A stretch of DNA of 64,000 nucleotides. Source: Lacibacter sediminis (GTDB taxonomy: Bacteria; Bacteroidota; Bacteroidia; Chitinophagales; Chitinophagaceae). Both the position numbers and the translations under genes were made by a program. This document shows, piece by piece, positions 1 to 8,326 of this stretch (positions are counted from its first letter, which is position 1; each line of letters opens with the position of its first letter). The stretch spans positions 4,588,001-4,652,000 of the forward strand of contig NZ_CP060007.1 of the NCBI RefSeq assembly GCF_014168535.1, given 5' to 3'. Under the pieces are notes generated by a model, which did no database searches, was not told the DNA's origin, and was given only the letters and a program-made list of their open reading frames with translations.

Positions 1-2
1 GC

Positions 3-164
3 AACGATCATTTAACAGAAAAAATGCCACCGATGCTCACCGATATGTTGAATGGACATTTGGCATGGCGACAACATGATGGTGGACATACCGATGCGCC
101 GAATTTTAAATTCTTTATACCATGGGCAAGCAAATGGTTGAATTATGAAAAGAAAACACCATAA
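3..164 (+). CDS. C-terminal end of an unidentified protein (partial)
   Basis: An open frame enters from the left edge and ends with TAA at 162-164, leaving 53 residues. It is rich in His, Trp and Phe, including a GGHTDAPN stretch and an FFIPWASKWL stretch near the end. I do not recognise the family with certainty. The His-containing tail could belong to an alpha/beta-hydrolase-like esterase or peptidase, which would fit the carbohydrate context, but this is a guess. It converges on the leftward operon that ends at 191. Confidence 0.55.
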   Translation, partial: NDHLTEKMPPMLTDMLNGHLAWRQHDGGHTDAPNFKFFIPWASKWLNYEKKTP

Positions 165-194
165 CAACTAACTATAAGAAAACTGTGTTGTTAT
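161..194. terminator. possible weak bidirectional terminator
   Basis: A perfect 8-base inverted repeat (ATAACAAC at 161-168, GTTGTTAT at 187-194) with an 18-base loop lies between two convergent genes. The stem is A/T-rich and there is no strong T tract, so the call rests mainly on position. Confidence 0.25.
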
Positions 195-1318
195 TGAATT
201 TTTATTTTCTTTCCGGTTGTCATTGCTTCATAGACAGCTGTGATTACTTGAACATCTCTTCGTCCCATTTCGCCCGGAACAATAGATAGTTGATTTTTCA
301 TCATTGACAGGGCAATGCCATCCATTTGTTTTGCCTGCTGATTAATGTTTGTAATATTCATCGGGCCTTCAGATGTTTTTCCTCTCAATCCTCCGTAGTT
401 ATAAGCTGGCGATAATTCAAACATTCCCTTCTCCGCTTCTGCTCTTAAAAAGTTCATAGAGCTTCCATAGCTTGCTTCACCTTCTGCAATTAAACCATTG
501 GGCATTTCAAATTGCCATTTAAGTGACTGTTCCACTTCTTTGAATTTATCTGCTATTGTTTTAGGGCCTTCCTGTGCTGTAACTGCAATTGGTACCATAC
601 CTGTTGTGTAACAAATACCCTGTACACAATAAATACCCAAATCCTGCATGGGACCACCGCCAGCTAAATCTTTTTTCAATCGCCACTGCGTAGGATCACC
701 AATTGTAAAACCAAATCCTGCGGTCATTTTTTTGATATCACCATAAACCTTTGTTGTACCCAACCGCATCATTTCTAGATTGTGCGGTTCAAACTGAAGC
801 CTATAACCAATAGCTAATTGCTTACCGGCCTTCTTTGATGCAGCAATCATTTTATCACAATCAGCCACAGTAATTGCCATTGGCTTTTCACAGATCACAT
901 GTTTGCCTGCCGCAAAACCACGTACGGTATATTCTGCATGCATACTGTTCGGAAGAACGACGTAGATAATATCAATATCCGGATTGTCTTTTATGGAATC
1001 ATAATTGTCGTAGTTGTAAATATTCTTGTCCGGAATATTATATTTCTCTTTCCACACAGGAATTTTCGAAGGCGTTCCGGTAACGATACCTGCGAGATAA
1101 CAATGTTCAGTTTGCTGCAATGCAGGTGCTAATTGTCCGCCTGCATAACCACCGAGACCCACTAAGGCGATGCCTAGTTTTCCTTCTTTCTTCTGTTGCA
1201 CGGAACGTTGTTTTGATTGTTGTTCATTACATGAATTGTTGGCAGAAAGTAATGGAAGACTCAAACCTGCCAAGCCGATCTGTTGTAAAAACTTCCTTCG
1301 TGAATGTTGCTGACTCAT
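191..1318 (-). CDS. Tat-exported Gfo/Idh/MocA family oxidoreductase
   Basis: A 375-residue NAD(P)-dependent sugar or sugar-acid oxidoreductase. The N-terminus SRRKFLQQIGLAGLSLPLLS is a twin-arginine signal, so the folded, cofactor-loaded enzyme should act in the periplasm, as Zymomonas glucose-fructose oxidoreductase does. The Rossmann motif GLGGYAGG lies near residue 54. The family EKP signature with its catalytic Lys (EKPMAITVADCDKM) is near residues 143-156. It is the last gene of the leftward operon headed by the AraC gene, 45 bases after the deacetylase gene. The substrate cannot be read from sequence. In this setting it could oxidise an aldose such as xylose to a lactone, which would supply a step otherwise missing from the region, but that is inference. 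Confidence 0.85.
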   Translation of the reverse strand: MSQQHSRRKFLQQIGLAGLSLPLLSANNSCNEQQSKQRSVQQKKEGKLGIALVGLGGYAGGQLAPALQQTEHCYLAGIVTGTPSKIPVWKEKYNIPDKNIYNYDNYDSIKDNPDIDIIYVVLPNSMHAEYTVRGFAAGKHVICEKPMAITVADCDKMIAASKKAGKQLAIGYRLQFEPHNLEMMRLGTTKVYGDIKKMTAGFGFTIGDPTQWRLKKDLAGGGPMQDLGIYCVQGICYTTGMVPIAVTAQEGPKTIADKFKEVEQSLKWQFEMPNGLIAEGEASYGSSMNFLRAEAEKGMFELSPAYNYGGLRGKTSEGPMNITNINQQAKQMDGIALSMMKNQLSIVPGEMGRRDVQVITAVYEAMTTGKKIKIQ

Positions 1319-1363
1319 ACGAATTGATTTTATGGTGATGTTTTATTGTACTCCCTCAGTTCA

Positions 1364-2167
1364 TCAATGTTTGTTTCCATTCCGCAATTGATTGATATGT
1401 TCTGCTAGATCCAACATTGGTGCCACATAAATATCTTTTTCTTTCTGTTTGATATAGCGAAGTATTTTCCTGTGATTCTCTATCGATACATCAAGCCCGT
1501 TACCGCCACCAACACCATGAAACAAAATTACCAGCAACGAATTGGTTTGTATCGCCTTGTCAACCCACGCTTTCATTTCTTCAAAGCTGTTGTTGTTGAC
1601 CATATAGCAATCCACATTGTACAGATCAACTTCATTGATCTTGTGCATTTCATTTCGCACAGCCCTTGCAGCTACAAAATCTTTTTTCATACCATTGATG
1701 AAAGACGAGTCAGCGATCTTCATATCACCACATGTGTAAGCGAATGTGCGTTTTGTTTTTCCATCAATTGATTGCAGGAAAAGATTCGTCATGCGCATTT
1801 CGTTTTCCATTCGCTTTACTGAATAGTTGGTCATATCGTTTTCCTTGCTCACCCATTCACGGCCAGACATATTACCAATGCAGGGATGAAACAACGTATG
1901 ATTGCCAAGTTCATGACCTTTTACAGGAAGTTTCTTCCAATCCTTCAATCTTGTTTGCATCGATTGTGAAAACGCAGTTATATAGAATGTTGCTTTTAAT
2001 CCCAACGAATCTAATATTGGTGCAGCATTATCTAAATGCTGATCAATGGCATCGTCGTAAGTAAGAACAACTGCACATTTCTTCCCCTTCCATACATTAT
2101 TGGTTTGTGCATACACACAAGTAAACAAACTGAGAACGTAAAAGACTGCAACAATTACTTTCTTCAT
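1364..2167 (-). CDS. secreted polysaccharide deacetylase (NodB-homology)
   Basis: A 267-residue protein with a Sec signal peptide ending near CVYAQ. The NodB fold is indicated by motif 1 TYDDA (residues about 36-40, with catalytic base and metal-binding Asp) and motif 2 ELGNHTLFHP, whose H-x3-H pair binds the metal. Such enzymes remove N- or O-acetyl groups from polysaccharides. Acetylated xylan would be a natural substrate in this locus, but family membership alone does not decide between xylan, chitin and peptidoglycan. It lies 20 bases after the enolase-superfamily gene and 45 bases before the Gfo/Idh gene, in the same operon. Confidence 0.85.
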   Translation of the reverse strand: MKKVIVAVFYVLSLFTCVYAQTNNVWKGKKCAVVLTYDDAIDQHLDNAAPILDSLGLKATFYITAFSQSMQTRLKDWKKLPVKGHELGNHTLFHPCIGNMSGREWVSKENDMTNYSVKRMENEMRMTNLFLQSIDGKTKRTFAYTCGDMKIADSSFINGMKKDFVAARAVRNEMHKINEVDLYNVDCYMVNNNSFEEMKAWVDKAIQTNSLLVILFHGVGGGNGLDVSIENHRKILRYIKQKEKDIYVAPMLDLAEHINQLRNGNKH

Positions 2168-2187
2168 TACTTAACAATTATTTGTTG

Positions 2188-3468
2188 TTATTCAAAAAAC
2201 GGAACACCAGGCACTGCATATTTTTTCATGGCAGTTTCATTGATATCCACTCCTATACCTGGTTTCTCTGACAAAGTAATATAACTATCTTTCACCCACT
2301 CGCCATCATATGTTACAATTTCTTTGAACATAGGATTTGTATGGAAATACGACTGCCATTCCAATATTAAAAAGTTTGGAACCGATGCGCATACATGTGC
2401 CGATGCCATTGCGCCAAGGAACGATGCAACCATGTGTGGAGCAAACGGTGTGTAATACAAATTAGCAAGGTTAGCAATACGCTGTCCCTCACCAAGGCCA
2501 CCGGCTTTTTGCAGATCGGGCATTACAATGTCAACTGCTCCTATTTCAAGCATTCTTCTGAAACCGTAAGCCAGGTAATGATTCTCTCCCGCACAAATAG
2601 GTGTGCTGGTGCTTTCAGTTATTAATTTATACGCTTCCACATTCTCAGCAGGTATGGGTTCTTCCAGCCACATTAAATTCAACGGCTCCAATCGTTTTGC
2701 AACTGCCTGTGCTGTTACTGCGTCATAACGGCCATGCATATCCACACATATATCAATGTTAGGACCTACTGCTTCTCTGGAAGCTGCAATTTGATCATAC
2801 ATACGCTGCAGTTCCATAGGGCTTGCCGTCCAGTTATATGCATCATATTTATTTGGATCATTTGCCTGGTCAAGATCAAACTTAATGGCATTAAATCCCA
2901 TCTTCTTTGAATTCAATGCTGCGTCTGCAAAATCTTTTGCTGTTGGTAAATTACGTTGATACAAAGCCGTATCGCAGTACACTCTTATTTTATCACGGAA
3001 TTTTCCGCCGAGTAATTGATACACGGGAATGTTCAATGCTTTGCCCGCAAGATCCCATAACGCAGTTTCAATGGCTGATAAAACAGCAATATACATACCT
3101 GCCTGCGCTCCCTGGAAAAAACCACCCTTGCGAATATCTTCAAACAGGCGATGTACATTCAACGGACTTTTTCCTCTTAACCTCATTCCGAAATTTTTCA
3201 CAAGGTGGTAAGTGCCGGGCACAGCATCAACTCCTTCTCCCACTCCATAGATATCTTGGTTGGTGTAAATTTTTACAAACAAACTTCCACGGATATAACC
3301 ACATTTGATGTCTGTAATTTTAAGATCAGCTGGCGCTGATGGTTTTGGTGTGCGCTCAACGGCCTCTTGGTAGCCTTCTCCAAAAACTTGCATTGAAGCA
3401 AGTGGCATAAGGGCTGATGCAAGTGCGGCTTTTGATAAAAAAGACCGTCGGGAATTATTTTTATTCAT
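2188..3468 (-). CDS. Tat-exported enolase-superfamily sugar-acid dehydratase (MR/MLE, galactonate dehydratase-like)
   Basis: A 426-residue mandelate racemase/muconate lactonizing enzyme family protein. Visible active-site features are D243 and H245 in VDMHGR, E269/E270 in LEEP, E295 in AGEN and H345 in APHM. The D-x-H-G-R pattern matches the galactonate dehydratase-type group, which converts aldonates to 2-keto-3-deoxy-aldonates with Mg2+. The N-terminus NNSRRSFLSKAALASALM is a twin-arginine signal. Export is unusual, because characterised members are cytosolic. The next gene downstream is the deacetylase gene and the upstream neighbour is an exported RraA-like aldolase, so dehydration followed by aldol cleavage outside the cytoplasm is conceivable. 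The exact aldonate (xylonate, galactonate, gluconate or other) is not decided by sequence. Confidence 0.85.
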   Translation of the reverse strand: MNKNNSRRSFLSKAALASALMPLASMQVFGEGYQEAVERTPKPSAPADLKITDIKCGYIRGSLFVKIYTNQDIYGVGEGVDAVPGTYHLVKNFGMRLRGKSPLNVHRLFEDIRKGGFFQGAQAGMYIAVLSAIETALWDLAGKALNIPVYQLLGGKFRDKIRVYCDTALYQRNLPTAKDFADAALNSKKMGFNAIKFDLDQANDPNKYDAYNWTASPMELQRMYDQIAASREAVGPNIDICVDMHGRYDAVTAQAVAKRLEPLNLMWLEEPIPAENVEAYKLITESTSTPICAGENHYLAYGFRRMLEIGAVDIVMPDLQKAGGLGEGQRIANLANLYYTPFAPHMVASFLGAMASAHVCASVPNFLILEWQSYFHTNPMFKEIVTYDGEWVKDSYITLSEKPGIGVDINETAMKKYAVPGVPFFE

Positions 3469-3513
3469 TGTTTAAAATTTATGGAGTGGAAGAATAGTTT
3501 TGCGTGAACTGTA

Positions 3514-4458
3514 TTACCAGGTTCTGTCTTTCAGGTATTGCTGAATAAATTCTTTTGACACTGGCAATTCGCTGATATGATCATTCAGCCATTTTGAAAA
3601 ATCCTTTTCAATTTCATCACTCCATCTTGCATCAATTTGTCCGGCTGTATATTTTCCTTCACGCAAACGTTGATGACCAAACATATCTCTTAAGCGTACA
3701 ATCTCCGAAGTGGTAACAACTCTTTCAGCAAGGTGCGGAGGAATAAAAACTACAACTCCAAGTTTACCAAGTACAACATCACCCGGCATCACTGTAACTC
3801 TTCGAATACGTGTAGGATGATTAATGCCAACAATCATTGTTGTTAAATCGCCGGGAGGATTATGAAACGACGGATCGTAACTGGTATAATAAGAAGTAAA
3901 CCCGGGAATATCTTTTAATCCTTCTACATCACGCAAGGCTCCGTCATAAACAATTCCGTTTCCTGTTTTTGCATAAATAGCATTGCCCACATTGTCACCA
4001 ATGGTGGGACCATTTTTTTGTGCACCAAATTGATCGGCCACATACACATCACCTTTTACAAGTATGTCAACAGCCCATGTATTTTGTCCACGCTTGCCTG
4101 CTTTTTTTCCAACTGAATCAATCGCTTTCCAAACATCAGGTCGTCCGGGCATAAACGTTGCCGTAACAGCACGGCCAACCAATACACTGTCGGGATGAAT
4201 CATCTGCCAGCCTTCTGCAATTTGATATGCATAGCCTGCGTTTTTCATTACCGCCCATGCTTCTTCAACACTTACATTTTTCATGCGTTGTAAAAGTTGA
4301 TCGGGAACCTTTGGTCGTCCGTCAGGGAAACGTTCACCTGTCCAAAGTGGTGTTAATGAAATCAAATGTTCTTTACTGATTTGTACTTGCTGTGCTTGCA
4401 ATGGTTGAAGAAATACAAGTAGCAACAACACAAGCAATCCGTTTTTAATTTTTGTCAT
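3514..4458 (-). CDS. exported RraA-like / HMG-aldolase family protein
   Basis: A 314-residue RraA-fold protein. The family core GDNVGNAIYAKTGNGIVYDG is followed by ALRDVEG, with the metal- and substrate-binding Arg-Asp pair at R176-D177 and E179 close by. Members with these residues are 4-hydroxy-4-methyl-2-oxoglutarate-type class II aldolases, while E. coli RraA itself is an RNase E inhibitor. Unlike typical family members of about 160-230 residues, it has a Sec signal peptide (hydrophobic residues 8-20, cleavage near LQAQQ) and an extra N-terminal region. It lies 11 bases after the transporter gene and 45 bases before the dehydratase gene. I infer cleavage of a 2-keto acid in the periplasm. 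A non-catalytic role cannot be excluded. Confidence 0.75.
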   Translation of the reverse strand: MTKIKNGLLVLLLLVFLQPLQAQQVQISKEHLISLTPLWTGERFPDGRPKVPDQLLQRMKNVSVEEAWAVMKNAGYAYQIAEGWQMIHPDSVLVGRAVTATFMPGRPDVWKAIDSVGKKAGKRGQNTWAVDILVKGDVYVADQFGAQKNGPTIGDNVGNAIYAKTGNGIVYDGALRDVEGLKDIPGFTSYYTSYDPSFHNPPGDLTTMIVGINHPTRIRRVTVMPGDVVLGKLGVVVFIPPHLAERVVTTSEIVRLRDMFGHQRLREGKYTAGQIDARWSDEIEKDFSKWLNDHISELPVSKEFIQQYLKDRTW

Positions 4459-4469
4459 AGCGATTATTT

Positions 4470-5588
4470 TTATTTAGTAATGTGGCTCATTTCTTTTTCA
4501 TTTGCTTTATCAACCGGCGGACGGTTATGCCACCAGCTTGCCAATGCAGAACCGGTGATGTTCATCAATGGGCCAAACACAGCAGCAGCTAATCCAATGG
4601 TTGCAATTTTTCCAAGTTCTTTTGCAATGCCCGATGCAAGTCCGGCATTTTGCATTCCCACTTCAATAGCAATGGTGCGGCAATCTTTTTCATTCATTCT
4701 GAATAAACGGCCGCTCCAATAACCCAACACATATCCAAAAATGTTGTGAACGAATGCAATTCCAATTAAGAGTAATCCTACTTTGAGCAAATTGTCTCTT
4801 CCGGAGGCAACAATAACTGTAACAATGCAGGTGATGGCAAACATGGAAATGAAAGGCATGGCATCATCCAGCCATTTCATTTTTCCTTTTAATAATTTAT
4901 TGAACAGCAACCCTGCACCAATGGGAATGATAATCATCTTAAAAATATCCCACATCATTTTCAACACATCAATCTCAATTAAAGCGCCTGCAAATAATTT
5001 CATCAGCAGCGGTGTAACAAATGGCGCAAGCAGTGTTGTGATAGATGTAATAGTGATCGACAATGCGAGATTTGCTTTTGATAAGTAGGCCATAACGTTT
5101 GAAGCCAATCCGCTTGGTGAACAGCCGATAAGAATAATGCCTGCTGCTATTTCGGGAGGAAAGTTGCTTGCGTTTGATAATGTAAACCCCAGCAAGGGCA
5201 TAATTACAAACTGACTCGCCACACCGATCACAACACCTTTCGGTGATTTAACAACCGCAGCAAAATCGTTTAAACTCATAGAAGAACCCATTCCAAACAT
5301 CAGTAACTGAATAAACGGAATGATTGTGCTGCTTAACGAAAAACTACCCCAGGTAGTAAAATATTCCGGATGCCACATAGCAACTACAACACATGCAAAA
5401 ATGATAGCAGTGAACGAAAGGCCTTTTAATAAAAAGATGCTTCTGAAAATAAACGCAAGACTAATAAAAAATAATGCCAAAGACCAGCCAGATAAGTTGA
5501 TATAACCTGTTAGCCAGAGTACGATTGATCCTAATGCGAACAATACGGCAAGTGCAGAAAAAACAATTGGTTTTGGTTTACGCTCCAT
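4470..5588 (-). CDS. bile acid:sodium symporter (BASS) family transporter
   Basis: A 372-residue polytopic inner-membrane protein with about ten hydrophobic segments. The family signature GCSPSGLASNVMAYLSKAN lies at about residues 155-173, and the two half-repeats characteristic of sodium-coupled BASS carriers are visible. Compared with minimal bacterial members of about 310 residues it has two extra N-terminal membrane segments. BASS carriers move organic anions (bile acids, pyruvate, pantoate) with sodium. Its position between the kinase and the exported aldolase/dehydratase pair suggests uptake of a sugar acid or 2-keto acid produced in the periplasm, which is inference. Confidence 0.85.
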   Translation of the reverse strand: MERKPKPIVFSALAVLFALGSIVLWLTGYINLSGWSLALFFISLAFIFRSIFLLKGLSFTAIIFACVVVAMWHPEYFTTWGSFSLSSTIIPFIQLLMFGMGSSMSLNDFAAVVKSPKGVVIGVASQFVIMPLLGFTLSNASNFPPEIAAGIILIGCSPSGLASNVMAYLSKANLALSITITSITTLLAPFVTPLLMKLFAGALIEIDVLKMMWDIFKMIIIPIGAGLLFNKLLKGKMKWLDDAMPFISMFAITCIVTVIVASGRDNLLKVGLLLIGIAFVHNIFGYVLGYWSGRLFRMNEKDCRTIAIEVGMQNAGLASGIAKELGKIATIGLAAAVFGPLMNITGSALASWWHNRPPVDKANEKEMSHITK

Positions 5589-5680
5589 GATTCATTTATT
5601 CTTTTAGTAGTTGATACGAACTTTTCAACTGACTTGCATCTCTTACGTTCAGGCAGAGATCTACGTATGTTGATCAATCA

Positions 5681-7198
5681 TTACTGATGCTGTAACGCAG
5701 CAATATCAGCAAACTCACTTGCGAGCTTGGTACTTAACCGTTCGAATATTTTAAAGTATTTCAGATACATTTTATTGTTCTGCTTGTCTGGCGTAGCAAG
5801 GTCGGGCAGCACAACAGTTTTTGCCGCTTCATCAAGCGATTTGTAAATACCCATTTCGGTTGCGCTTAATAAGTACGATCCATAACTTACGCTTTGATAG
5901 TTCTGTCGTAAGCGAACAGGTTTGTTATAAATGTCGGCCACCATTTGTGTAAAGAAGGGCAACGTGCCAAAACTTCCATTGATTGAAAGACTGTTGATTG
6001 TTCTGTGTTCTTCCAGCGTTTTTCCAATACTGTAAATTTCATAAAGAATGCCTTCAATAGCAGATCTTACAAAGTGCGATTTTTCATGTTTAATATTTAT
6101 TCCAAAGAAAACACCTCTTGCATTGGGGTTCCATATGGGTGCACGTTCTCCGAGCAAATAAGGAAGGAAGATTAATCCGTCTGAACCTGCCGGTACTTTT
6201 GATGCATCGTTGATCAACTCAAGCATTGTATGCTCCAGATCAAATGGATTTTTAAAATCACCAAACTGACGGGTGAACCATTCGAAGATGACACCGCCAT
6301 TATTGGTGGGGCCACCTGATATATATTTATTTTCTGTAAGCAGGTAATTGAAGAAGCGCTGCTTGTCATCCTGCATCACTTTATCACTTACTACTCTTAC
6401 TGCACCACTATCTTCAACGGTAATGGTTGCCACACCTTCGCCATTTACACCATCGCCCAGAACAGCCATACAACCATCGCTTGAACCAACAAGAATTTTT
6501 GTATCGGCCGATAATCCTAATGATGCCTGGTATGCTTTATTTAATTTTCCAACTTTTGTATCTACCGGTACTAAGTCCGGTAACATCGCAGCAGTAATGC
6601 CTGCAAACTTGAGTGATTCCGGCTCCCATTTTATTTTATGAATGTTGAGCAATCCTGTTGCCGACGCAATACTGTAATCAATTACATACTCTCCGGTAAG
6701 TTGTTGCAGAATGTATGCTTTCAGCGATAAGAATTTACTGACCTGTTTGAATTTTTCTTTTTCATTGTTTTTGATCCATGCAATTTTTGTTAGCGGCGAC
6801 ATTGGATGCAGTGGCGTGCCGGTAGCACTATAGATCTTTTTGCCAAGTGTTGAGTTTTTAAGTTTGGCTGCTTCTTTGTTAGCTCTGTTATCAGCCCAAG
6901 TAATGGCTTTGCCCATTGGGTTGCCCCGCTTATCTACTGCCAGTACACTATGCATCGATGAGCTGAAACAAATGCACAATACTTTGTATTTTTTTGGATG
7001 TAGTACTTCATTCAACAGGTTTTTCAGTACATACAGCATAGTAATAAATATCTGATCGGGATCCTGTTCACTGTAATCCGGCTCACTGTGAAAAGTGGGA
7101 CAGTATCCTTTCAACGAGCCAATGATATTTCCATTAAGATCAAATGCGTAAACTCTTACTGCATTGGTGCCGAGTTCTATAGTGATGATACATTCCAT
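5681..7198 (-). CDS. gntK: FGGY-family carbohydrate kinase, gluconokinase type
   Basis: A 505-residue cytosolic ATP-dependent kinase of the FGGY fold. The N-terminal phosphate-binding segment TIELGTNAVRVYAFD, the ITWADNRA substrate-site motif and the ATGTPLHPMSPLTKIAWI segment resemble FGGY gluconokinases more than xylulokinases or glycerol kinases. The C-terminal ATPase half contains GSFGTLPFFTQMVADIYN. It would phosphorylate D-gluconate or a related aldonate at the terminal hydroxyl. The gene lies 11 bases after the AraC regulator gene and heads the structural genes of the leftward operon. A 92-base gap follows before the transporter gene. Exact specificity is unproven. Confidence 0.8.
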   Translation of the reverse strand: MECIITIELGTNAVRVYAFDLNGNIIGSLKGYCPTFHSEPDYSEQDPDQIFITMLYVLKNLLNEVLHPKKYKVLCICFSSSMHSVLAVDKRGNPMGKAITWADNRANKEAAKLKNSTLGKKIYSATGTPLHPMSPLTKIAWIKNNEKEKFKQVSKFLSLKAYILQQLTGEYVIDYSIASATGLLNIHKIKWEPESLKFAGITAAMLPDLVPVDTKVGKLNKAYQASLGLSADTKILVGSSDGCMAVLGDGVNGEGVATITVEDSGAVRVVSDKVMQDDKQRFFNYLLTENKYISGGPTNNGGVIFEWFTRQFGDFKNPFDLEHTMLELINDASKVPAGSDGLIFLPYLLGERAPIWNPNARGVFFGINIKHEKSHFVRSAIEGILYEIYSIGKTLEEHRTINSLSINGSFGTLPFFTQMVADIYNKPVRLRQNYQSVSYGSYLLSATEMGIYKSLDEAAKTVVLPDLATPDKQNNKMYLKYFKIFERLSTKLASEFADIAALQHQ

Positions 7199-7209
7199 TT
7201 GATTATAAA

Positions 7210-8097
7210 TTAGTTTGTTCCAATATGATTTTTTCTGAATTCGCTGGGCGTATAGCCGGTTAGCTTTTTAAACGTGGTTGAAAAATGTTGTGATGAATAA
7301 AAGCCTGTATCAAGAGCAATGTCCGTGAGGCTGATGTTCGGTATCTTCAATAACTTGATCGCTTCGGAAATACGGATATTGATCAGATAGTTAAGCGGAG
7401 AAAAACCGGAATAACTTTTTACTTTCTCATTGAAGAGTGTTGTACCCAACCCTACCAATGCTGCCATTTCTTCTACCGTCCATTGGTGAGAAAGATTCTG
7501 ACGAAGTTCCTGTTCAAGTTTCATAAAGGTTTTTGGAAAGTCACGCCCCGGGTTCGACATTCTTGTAAACTGCCGGCTTACCTGTATAAAAATTTCATCG
7601 ATCAAATGATTGACCCTTGCCTGAAAACCTATTTCCTGTTTAAACAATTCAGTTTGTATGCCTTTCAGAATAACACCGGCATCTGTAAATTTTTGAAGTA
7701 TTGGGGTGTGGTCCGATTGCAGTATTTTATTGATCGCATAGCTCTCTGTATCGGATAAACTGCTCCACGCGGGGTTTTCAAGTTCACCTTTTTCATTTTT
7801 GCCAACCTGTAAATGTATCCATGAAAAACAACCGATCTCCAGTACATTACTTTCATTTCCAAACTCAGTACCGGGCAATATCAAGGCAACATCACCGGGA
7901 AAAAGTGTATATGATCGGTCATTAATACACCATTCAAATTTTCCTTCCTGTATATAATACAACTTTAAACAACGATCAATTTCACATGGAAAGCCATTGA
8001 GACGTATTGCAGGATTTTTGATTACGCCTATTTCAATAATATGCGGAAACAATCGCAACTCTGAGGCAGTATTATGGCAAAGCACAAATTGATTCAT
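7210..8097 (-). CDS. AraC family transcriptional regulator
   Basis: A 295-residue regulator with an N-terminal cupin-type effector domain (residues about 20-110, including LNGFPCEIDRCLKLYYIQEG and LFPGDVALILPG) and a C-terminal double helix-turn-helix (residues about 195-290). The family signature DIALDTGFYSSQHFSTTFKK ends in GYTPSEFRK. It heads the leftward sugar-acid operon and is divergent from the susC gene at 8327. It probably responds to a sugar or sugar acid and controls one or both transcription units from the 8098-8326 region. No signal peptide or membrane segment is present, so it is a cytosolic one-component regulator. Confidence 0.9.
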   Translation of the reverse strand: MNQFVLCHNTASELRLFPHIIEIGVIKNPAIRLNGFPCEIDRCLKLYYIQEGKFEWCINDRSYTLFPGDVALILPGTEFGNESNVLEIGCFSWIHLQVGKNEKGELENPAWSSLSDTESYAINKILQSDHTPILQKFTDAGVILKGIQTELFKQEIGFQARVNHLIDEIFIQVSRQFTRMSNPGRDFPKTFMKLEQELRQNLSHQWTVEEMAALVGLGTTLFNEKVKSYSGFSPLNYLINIRISEAIKLLKIPNISLTDIALDTGFYSSQHFSTTFKKLTGYTPSEFRKNHIGTN

Positions 8098-8326
8098 ATA
8101 TAAACCAGAGCAAGCTTTAGGAAATCATCGTTCCGCAATTGTTGTTATAAGTAACAGCGTGTATAAAGAAAATCAATTTATCTCAACTGCATTTGCAAAA
8201 TTCAACGAAGTTTTTTATTGGAAGTTTTTGCTTCACCATGTAGATACTTTAGCATAAGTTCTTGTAATGTGGGTCAATATGCCAATTCCCACAAGTCACT
8301 CATCACATAACCAAAACGATTGCATT
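8098..8326. promoter_or_regulatory. divergent control region between AraC gene and first susC
   Basis: These 229 bases must hold the promoters of both divergent units. A TACTTTAG octamer at 8245-8252 matches seven of eight positions of the Bacteroidota -7 element TAnnTTTG for the rightward unit, with TTTG at 8227-8230 as a poorly spaced partner. A GAAGTTTTT direct repeat (8207 and 8221, period 14) could be an activator site. The element AAACGATTGC at 8314-8323, directly before the start codon, matches the core of the two pectin-promoter elements at 31604 and 54021. A related CATCGTTC octamer occurs at 8126-8133. None is decisive. Confidence 0.35.

Noticed and set aside
5589..5680. Possible terminator or promoter in the 92-base gap between kinase and BASS genes
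   Set aside because: Only a 6-base inverted repeat (AGTTGA/TCAACT) without a T tract and no TAnnTTTG-type element was found.
8207..8234. GAAGTTTTT direct repeat with period 14 as an AraC binding site
   Set aside because: The repeat is short and T-rich, and its spacing differs from the usual AraC half-site spacing. It is kept only as a note in the control-region entry.
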